64,000 nucleotides of DNA from Cepaea nemoralis (lineage: Eukaryota > Mollusca > Gastropoda > Stylommatophora > Helicidae). Shown in pieces: positions 57,813 to 64,000 of the stretch (position 1 is the first letter of the stretch; every line of letters starts with the position of its first letter). The position numbers were made by a program, and so were the translations under genes. The stretch covers positions 30,001 to 94,000 of the forward strand of contig JACEFZ010003441.1 of the NCBI GenBank assembly GCA_014155875.1, read 5' to 3'. A model generated the notes under the pieces. The model had not been told where the DNA came from, did no database searches, and saw only the letters and a program-made list of their open reading frames with translations.

Positions 57813-60235
57813 AGAGATGTCATAGACAGGACAATAGAGATGTCATAGACAGGACAATAGAGATGTCATAGACAGGACCATAGAGATGTCATAGACAGGA
57901 CAATAGAGATGTCATAGACAGGAAAATAGAGATGTCATAGATAGGACAATAGAGATGTCATAGACAGGACAATAGAGATGTCATAGACAGGACAATAGAG
58001 ATGTCATAGACGGGACAATAGAGATGTCATAGACGGGACAATAGAGATGTCATAGACAGGACAATAGAGATGTCATAGACAGGACAATAGAGATGTCATA
58101 GACAGGACAATAGAGATGTCATAGACTAGACAATAGAGATGTCATAGACAGGACAATAGAGATGTCATAGACAGGACAATAGAGATGTCATAGACAGGAC
58201 AATAGAGATGTCATAGACTAGACAATAGAGATGTCATAGACAGGACAATAGAGATGTCATAGACTAGACAATAGAGATGTCATAGACAGGACAATAGAGA
58301 TGTCATAGACAGGACAATAGAGATGTCATAGACAGGACAATAGAGATGTCATAGACAGGACAATAGAGATGTCATAGACAGGACAATAGAGATGTCATAG
58401 ACAGGACAATAGAGATGTCATAGACAGGACAATAGAGATGTCATAGACAGGACAATAGAGATGTCATAGACAGGACAATAGAGATGTCATAGACAGGACA
58501 ATAGAGATGTCATAGACAGGACAATAGAGATGTCATAGACTAGGACAATAGAGATGTCATAGACTAGACAATAGAGATGTCATAGACAGGACAATAGAGA
58601 TGTCATAGACAGGACAATAGAGATGTCATAGACAGGACAATAGAGATGTCATAGACAGGACAATAGAGATGTCATAGACAGGACAATAGAGATGTCATAG
58701 ACAGGACAATAGAGATGTCATAGACAGGACAATAGAGATGTCATAGACTAGACAATAGAGATGTCATAGACTAGACAATAGAGATGTCATAGACTAGACA
58801 ATAGAGATGTCATAGACAGGACAATAGAGATGTCATAGACAGGACAATAGAGATGTCATAGACAGGACAATAGAGATGTCATAGACTAGACAATAGAGAT
58901 GTCATAGACTAGACAATAGAGATGTCATAGACAGGACAATAGAGATGTCATAGACAGGACAATAGAGATGTCATAGACAGGACAATAGAGATGTCATAGA
59001 CAGGACAATAGAGATGTCATAGACGGGACAATAGAGATGTCATAGACAGGACAATAGAGATGTCATAGACGGGACAATAGAGATGTCATAGACAGGACAA
59101 TAGAGATGTCATAGACAGGACAATAGAGATGTCATAGACAGGACAATAGAGATGTCATAGGCAGGACAATAGAGATGTCATAGACAGGACAATAGAGATG
59201 TCATAGACTAGACAATATAGATGTCATAGACAGGACAATAGAGATGTCATAGACTAGACAATAGAGATGTCATAGACAGGACAATAGAGATGTCATAGAC
59301 AGGACAATAGAGACGTCATAGACAGGACAATAGAGACGTCATAGACAGGACATATATAGGACAATAGAGATGTCATAGACAGGACAATAGAGATGTCATA
59401 GACAGGACAATAGAGATGTCATACACAGGACAATAGAGATGTCATAGACAGGACAATAGAGATGTCATAGACAGGACAATAGAGATGTCATAGACAGGAC
59501 AATAGAGATGTCATAGACAGGACAATAGAGATGTCATAGACTAGACAATAGAGATGTCATAGACTAGACAATAGAGATGTCATAGACTAGACAATAGAGA
59601 TGTCATAGACAGGACAATAGAGATGTCATAGACAGGACAGTAGAGATGTCATAGACTAGACAATAGAGATGTCATAGACTAGACAATAGAGATGTCATAG
59701 ACAGGACAATAGAGATGTCATAGACAGGACAATAGAGATGTCATAGACTAGACAATAGAGATGTCATAGACTAGACAATAGAGATGTTATAGACAGGACA
59801 ATAGAGATGTCATAGACAGGACAATAGAGATGTCATAGACAGGACAATAGAGATGTCATAGACAGGACAATAGAGATGTCATAGACAGGACAATAGAGAT
59901 GTCATAGACAGGACAATAGAGATGTCATAGACGGGATAATAGAGATGGCATAGACAGGACAATAGAGAGGACATAGACAGGACAATAGAGATGTCATAGA
60001 CAGCACAATAGAGATGTCATAGACGGGACAATAGAGATGTCATAGACGGGACAATAGAGATGTCATAGACAGGACAATAGAAATGTCATAGACTAGACAA
60101 TAGAGATGTCATAGACAGGACAATAGAGAGGTCATAGACTAGACAATAGAGATGTCATAGATTAGACAATAGAGATGTCATAGACAGGACAATAGAGATA
60201 TCATAGACAGGACAATAGATACGTCGTAAATGGGG
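57790..60235 (+). repeat. 23-bp minisatellite, about 105 units
   Basis: Consensus CATAGACAGGACAATAGAGA plus TGT. Regular variants have CTAGACA or CGGGACA in place of CAGGACA. Rare defects include an insertion near 59350 (CATATATAGG) and ATGGCAT at 59946. Unit order is not random: CTAGACA variants cluster. There are no unique spacers, so it is not a CRISPR-type array. Confidence 0.97.
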
Positions 60236-60440
60236 ACTATAGATATGTAATAGACAGGACGCAGGTAGGACAATAAGACCCAGCTATAAACAGGACACAA
60301 GGAAACAGACAGGACCACGTCCTTGACTGACAGTACAACCTTGCACTGAAGGACCTGAGACGACAAGACCGGACATTTAGTACGGCGAGACAACCGACGC
60401 AGCACGACTATCACAGGGGACACGCGGTCAAGTGCCACTG
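60236..60440 (-). repeat. Leader of the 23-bp minisatellite, copy 1
   Basis: On the minus strand it opens GTCGTGCTGCGTCGGTTGTC and carries AGTCAAGGACGTGGTCCTGT and ATAGCTGGGTC before the array begins. It is nearly identical to 60723-60935. It follows the motif CACTTGACCGCGTGTCCCCT, which also occurs at about 61335-61365. Confidence 0.8.
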
Positions 60441-60722
60441 TTCGTACTCCAAACGGCATACGTAAAAATTCGTAAGAACCCATGTGAGTGCAGAAGGCAC
60501 TCTTCTTCTGAGCATCAGGCGACATGGGTATGCACCAGAACCCCGACCTAGCATCTAGCGTAGTAAAGAAAGTGGAACCATTAAACAATCCCAAAATGTC
60601 ATCAATCACTGGTAATGGATAAGTTACACTCTTGGTGATCTTATTCAAGGCTTGATAGTCGCAGCAGAAGCGATGTGAACCATCCTTTTTAGTCACGATG
60701 ACGATTGGCGACCACCATTCTC
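60441..60722 (-). pseudogene. Ty3/gypsy RT fragment, different family
   Basis: The minus strand reads SEWWSPIVIVTKKDGSHRFC, CDYQALNKITKSVTYPLPVI, FFTTLDARSGFWCIPM (motif A Asp) and YEFLRMPFG, then leaves the family consensus. It is clearly gypsy but not the Gmr1-like element of this window. It is bounded on both sides by copies of the minisatellite leader. Confidence 0.9.
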
Positions 60723-60940
60723 ACTATAATAGACAGGATAATAGAAACGTCATAAACGGGACTATAAATATGTCATAGACAGGACACAGGTGGGACAACA
60801 AGACCCAGCTATAAACAGGACACAAGGATACAGACAGGACCACGTCCTTGACTGACAGTACAGCCTTGCACTGGAGGATCTGATACGACAAGATCGGACA
60901 TCTAGTACAGCGAGACAACCGACGCAGCACGTATAACAGA
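60723..60940 (-). repeat. Leader of the 23-bp minisatellite, copy 2 with only 2-3 units
   Basis: The minus strand runs from CGTGCTGCGTCGGTTGTCTC to CTGTCTATGACATATTTATA and CGTTTCTATTATCCTGTC. It is the unexpanded form of the 2.6-kb copy next to it. Confidence 0.8.
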
Positions 60941-61039
60941 GTAGCCTGTTATAGGGGTTGCAGGGCATTGAGGGGCCAGCTGGTGCGAAACGTAAATGGT
61001 TATTACTGACCAGTGCACGGGTGAGCATCATGGTTGGAG
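60941..61039. other. No recognised feature
   Basis: Short spacer between the leader and the unrecognised minus-strand frame. Confidence 0.5.
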
Positions 61040-61362
61040 GTAACTAAAGGGGTGTCGTGGGCAGTGACGACAAGCTAGTTACAGAGGAGAAACCGTGGTA
61101 CCATCCGCCAGACCGGTCGTATGAATTGGGTTCCATCCGGAATGCTTTATGTTGAGCGGGCTTCGGTTTTGAAGAGTTGATCATTGTTTTGTCAACTGAT
61201 TCGAATACTACTTTGCCATTTTTGATATGACAATCAATAAACGATGGAACTCGAAGGCTAGCAGACTTGAGTTGCTTGTATTCAAGATCACCTCTATACG
61301 ACACGGCTAACCTTGGCTCCCCTACTCTGCTATACACGCCTATCACAGGGAACACACGGTCA
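61040..61362 (-). CDS. Unrecognised 103-codon frame, possible exon or retroelement piece
   Basis: The minus-strand frame reads MFPVIGVYSRVGEPRLAVSY, LEYKQLKSASLRVPSFIDCH, NGKVVFESVDKTMINSSKPK and DRSGGWYHGFSSVTSLSSLP. Composition is protein-like and the pattern of charged and aromatic residues is not repeat-derived. The upstream text TTCCCTGTGATAG could be a splice acceptor. I do not recognise the family. It could be an exon fragment of a host gene captured with the neighbouring repeats or part of a gypsy polyprotein. Confidence 0.4.
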
Positions 61363-61934
61363 AGTGCCGAACACCAGAAGGCGCAGACTGGGACTGGACG
61401 TGATAGAGGAAAGACGTGTGCGATTGAGCGAGCGAGTGTATTAATTGCCGGTGTGAAAGCTAGCCTTGCTGAGCGAATATAGCAGGAGTTAATAAGTGCG
61501 AGGAATGAGAGTGAACTGTGCTATGAGCGCACGAATGACTGCTATGGCTGTGTGTCACTTGCCATTGTTGTAGATACAATATTGTGATATAATTTGTGCG
61601 TAATTTGATATGTAATTATGTAATTGATACTGCCGTTTGGCACCAATAAATAATGTTACACTACATGCGACACTTGATACTTCACTGAGTGCATGTAGAA
61701 AGACTCACTATCAGGTGTAGAAAGACGAGCTAAGGTTACCTATATTTATATGACGTTGACACAGGCTGTCTACGTTCTTCTTCTTGTCGGCTCCCACGAT
61801 GCACATCTTGGATACCGCGTGTTTCTTGGTGTTCTTGCAACGTGCCATTTTCCCCCGTATCAGGTTTCTTGACTTGTTCAGGCGACTTGTCTTGATTCGC
61901 TCGCAGTGCGAACGGGGCATGTTAGATGTAATAT
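61363..61934. other. No recognised gene; AATAAA-containing segment
   Basis: Plus-strand sequence with GGCACCAATAAATAATGTTA at about 61637-61656 may be an old element 3' end. A basic 69-codon minus-strand frame (61920-61711, starting [16 protein letters not shown]) has no recognised domain. Confidence 0.4.
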
Positions 61935-62072
<138 letters not shown>

Positions 62073-62082
62073 AATATTAGAT

Positions 62083-62455
62083 TTTATCGCTGCCTTTATA
62101 AATAAATTCAGCAGCAATTCCATCAGCCCCAGTTGCCTTATTGGTTTTAAGTCGTATTATTTATTAAATATAGGATTTCTTCAAAAGCAGGTTCTTCAGT
62201 TTGTGGTTCACACGTTCGAACCGCTTCCTGTGGGAAAATGTTACTTGGAGCTTCACAATTTAGTAATTCAACAAAGTATTCTTTCCATGTGTTACACATT
62301 TCCTCATTGGTATTTATCATATTCCCATTTTTGTCTTTTAAACCATATGTGTTGTGTTTGTGTCCTCGTTTCATTGACTTCAGTTCTTTAAAAAAAAAAC
62401 TTTCTGGATTCGTTTTTCTGGTGATTAGTTTCCATATCTTTGATTATACATCCTC
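62083..62455 (-). pseudogene. RTE-like RT N-terminal fragment
   Basis: The minus strand reads YGLKDKNGNMINTNEEMCNT, WKEYFVELLNCEAPSNIFPQ and [15 protein letters not shown], then a GATDGIAAEF piece: the linker and first RT motif of an RTE-like LINE. It lies head to head with the next element. Confidence 0.82.
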
Positions 62456-62456
62456 G

Positions 62457-64000
62457 TCCGTTAGGGACAGTCATGAGCCACAGGTGACACCAGACCCTCA
62501 TCCAGCTACTGATGGCAAAACTAAAACTATAACTAAACTAAATAAATTTAGAGTAGGAACATGGAATGTTAGGACATTAAATGAGCTAGGAAAGTTAAAC
62601 AATGTTTTAAGAAAAATGGAAAACATGAAATAAATATATACTAGGCAGAAGTGAGATGAGATGGAAGGGATCTGGAAAAATTATAACCGACAAACATACA
62701 ATAATTTATTCTGGAGGGGTAACACATAAAAAAGGTGTAGGAATAATATTTGATGAAAAAACAGCAAAATCTATGAATGGATACTAGTGTATTTCAGATA
62801 GAGTTATAATGGTCAACATCAAAGGCAAACCAATAGATATAAATATTATACAAGTATATGCACCAATAACAAGCAGTAGTGAAGAAGAAATACAACACTT
62901 TTAAGATGAAATATAAATGGCAATAGCTCAAATTGGATCACAAGAAATAAAAATAATACTGGAGATTTTAATGCAAAAGTAGGAAAGGGAAAAATAGAGG
63001 ATATAGTGGGGAATTACGGTTTAGGTACAAGAAATGAACGAGGAGAGAAACTAATAGAATGGACAAATATTAATGATATGATAATTGGAAACACATGGTT
63101 TAAACACCATAAAAGACGACTATACACATGGAAAAGCCCTGATATGAAAATACGCAACCAAATTGACTACATACGTATTAATAAAAGATTTAGAAATGCA
63201 TTAATTAATGTAAAGACAATGCATGGTGCTGACGGTAATAGTGATTATGTACCACTATGTGGACAAATAAAAGTAAGATTAAAGAGAAGGTAAAAAATGG
63301 TTAAGAACCTGAGACTTAATAAAGAGGTTCTGAAAGTAGATAAAGAAATTCAAGACCAATACAGAGTGACTGTGAAAAATAGGTACAATGGAACAGCTAA
63401 AATACAGAGTATAAATGATCAATGGGAAATGTTAAGGGACTCCATTCATCAGACTAGCAAAGAAATATTACCGGAGAGAAGCCAAAAAGCTAAGAAAAAA
63501 TGGATGAATGAAGAAATCTTAATGCTGATGGACAAAAAGAAACATAATAAAAATGACAAACAAGAGTATGCTAAGATAAATAAAGAAATAAGAGATAAAT
63601 GTGTGAAGGCAAAAGAAAGTTGGTTAAACGAGCAATGCAAACAAATTGAATTAAATTCCATTAACGATCAAAAAAGTATGCACAGACAAAACAGTGAGCA
63701 TCACAGGAAGAAAAATCAGAATAAATACAGGGTGTTTGAAATCAAAAAACAGGAAAGATATTATTGGAGGAAGGTGCTATAATGAAGAGGTGGAATGAGT
63801 ATATAAGAGAATTATATAATGGAGAAAGAGAAGAATTAACAGAAGAAAGTAACTTAGAAGGCCCACCTATTCTAAAAGAAGAAGTCGCTGACGCTATGAA
63901 ACATGAAGAAAGGAAAGACAGCTGGGCCAGATGAAATCACAGTAGAAGAATTAGAAGTATTGGGAGAATTTGGGGTAGATATATTAACCAAAATGCTAAA
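62457..64000 (+). pseudogene. RTE-like LINE, endonuclease to early RT, cut by window end
   Basis: Starts with CATGAGCCACAGGTGACACC (parallel to 53790-53815), then KFRVGTWNVRTLNELGKLNN. Broken stretches follow with RVIMVNIKGKPIDINIIQVY and APITSS. Frame 63006-63293 holds GNYGLGTRNERGEKLIEWTN and RNQIDYIRINKRFRNALI with HGADGNSDYVPL (His expected in SDH, here SDY, so the active site is altered). Frame 63297-63782 is the charged linker. KKGKTAGPDEITVEELEVLG at 63910-63970 is the first RT block. It has the same architecture as 53385-55277 before that copy's deletion. Confidence 0.87.

Overview
This is a eukaryotic, almost certainly invertebrate animal, genomic window. It is AT-rich and full of microsatellites. 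I found no complete host gene, no rRNA, no functional tRNA and no CRISPR array. Nearly everything recognisable is transposable-element debris: RTE-like and I/Nimb-like LINEs, a Penelope-like element with a GIY-YIG domain, Ty3/gypsy LTR elements, a Helentron/HINE, a hAT-like DNA transposon and three SINE-type families, plus two large minisatellites. The mixture fits a repeat-rich invertebrate, but the phylum cannot be fixed from the sequence alone.

Layout. 0-6.4 kb: fragments of a HINE, LINE-A (RTE-like), LINE-B (I/Nimb-like, with RNase H) and a Penelope-like element. 6.5-9.8 kb: a decayed 3.3-kb module that reappears inside the large LTR element. 9.9-20.6 kb: SINE-1 copies, a LINE ORF1 (gag) split by SINE-2, a LINE-B ORF2, an inverted LINE-B 3' end and other LINE tails. 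20.6-23.9 kb: nothing recognised. 23.9-38.5 kb: an old minus-strand LINE-A split by an 11.7-kb LTR retrotransposon (24598-36337). 38.9-40.5 kb: a HINE with serial 3' ends and GACA arrays. 41.2-44.4 kb: a LINE holding four nested insertions, each with target-site duplications. 44.4-50 kb: LINE tails and a SINE-3-like repeat. 50-53 kb: a 0.6-kb CTT/CTTT tract, a possible broken secreted-protein gene and a 42-bp minisatellite split by SINE-2. 53.4-55.5 kb: an RTE copy that has lost its RT domain and ends in a GAA/GAAA array. 55.9-57.8 kb: a second LINE ORF1. 57.8-60.9 kb: a 23-bp minisatellite of about 105 units. 60.4-64 kb: gypsy and RTE fragments, the last cut by the window end.

The most notable object is the LTR element at 24598-36337. 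Its LTRs are TG...CA, differ by about 2-3 percent by eye, and are flanked by a near-matching 5-bp duplication. Removing it rejoins the interrupted LINE reading. On the minus strand the order is gag, protease, integrase, reverse transcriptase, RNase H. That is a Ty1/copia-like order carried by Ty3/gypsy-type proteins, as in the Gmr1-like group. A further 4.4 kb of 3' sequence lies between pol and the 3' LTR. It includes a module with membrane-segment-like coding remnants whose only other copy here is the stand-alone 6.5-9.8 kb block.

The genes do not form a pathway. What links them is insertion history: several layers can be ordered by which element interrupts which.
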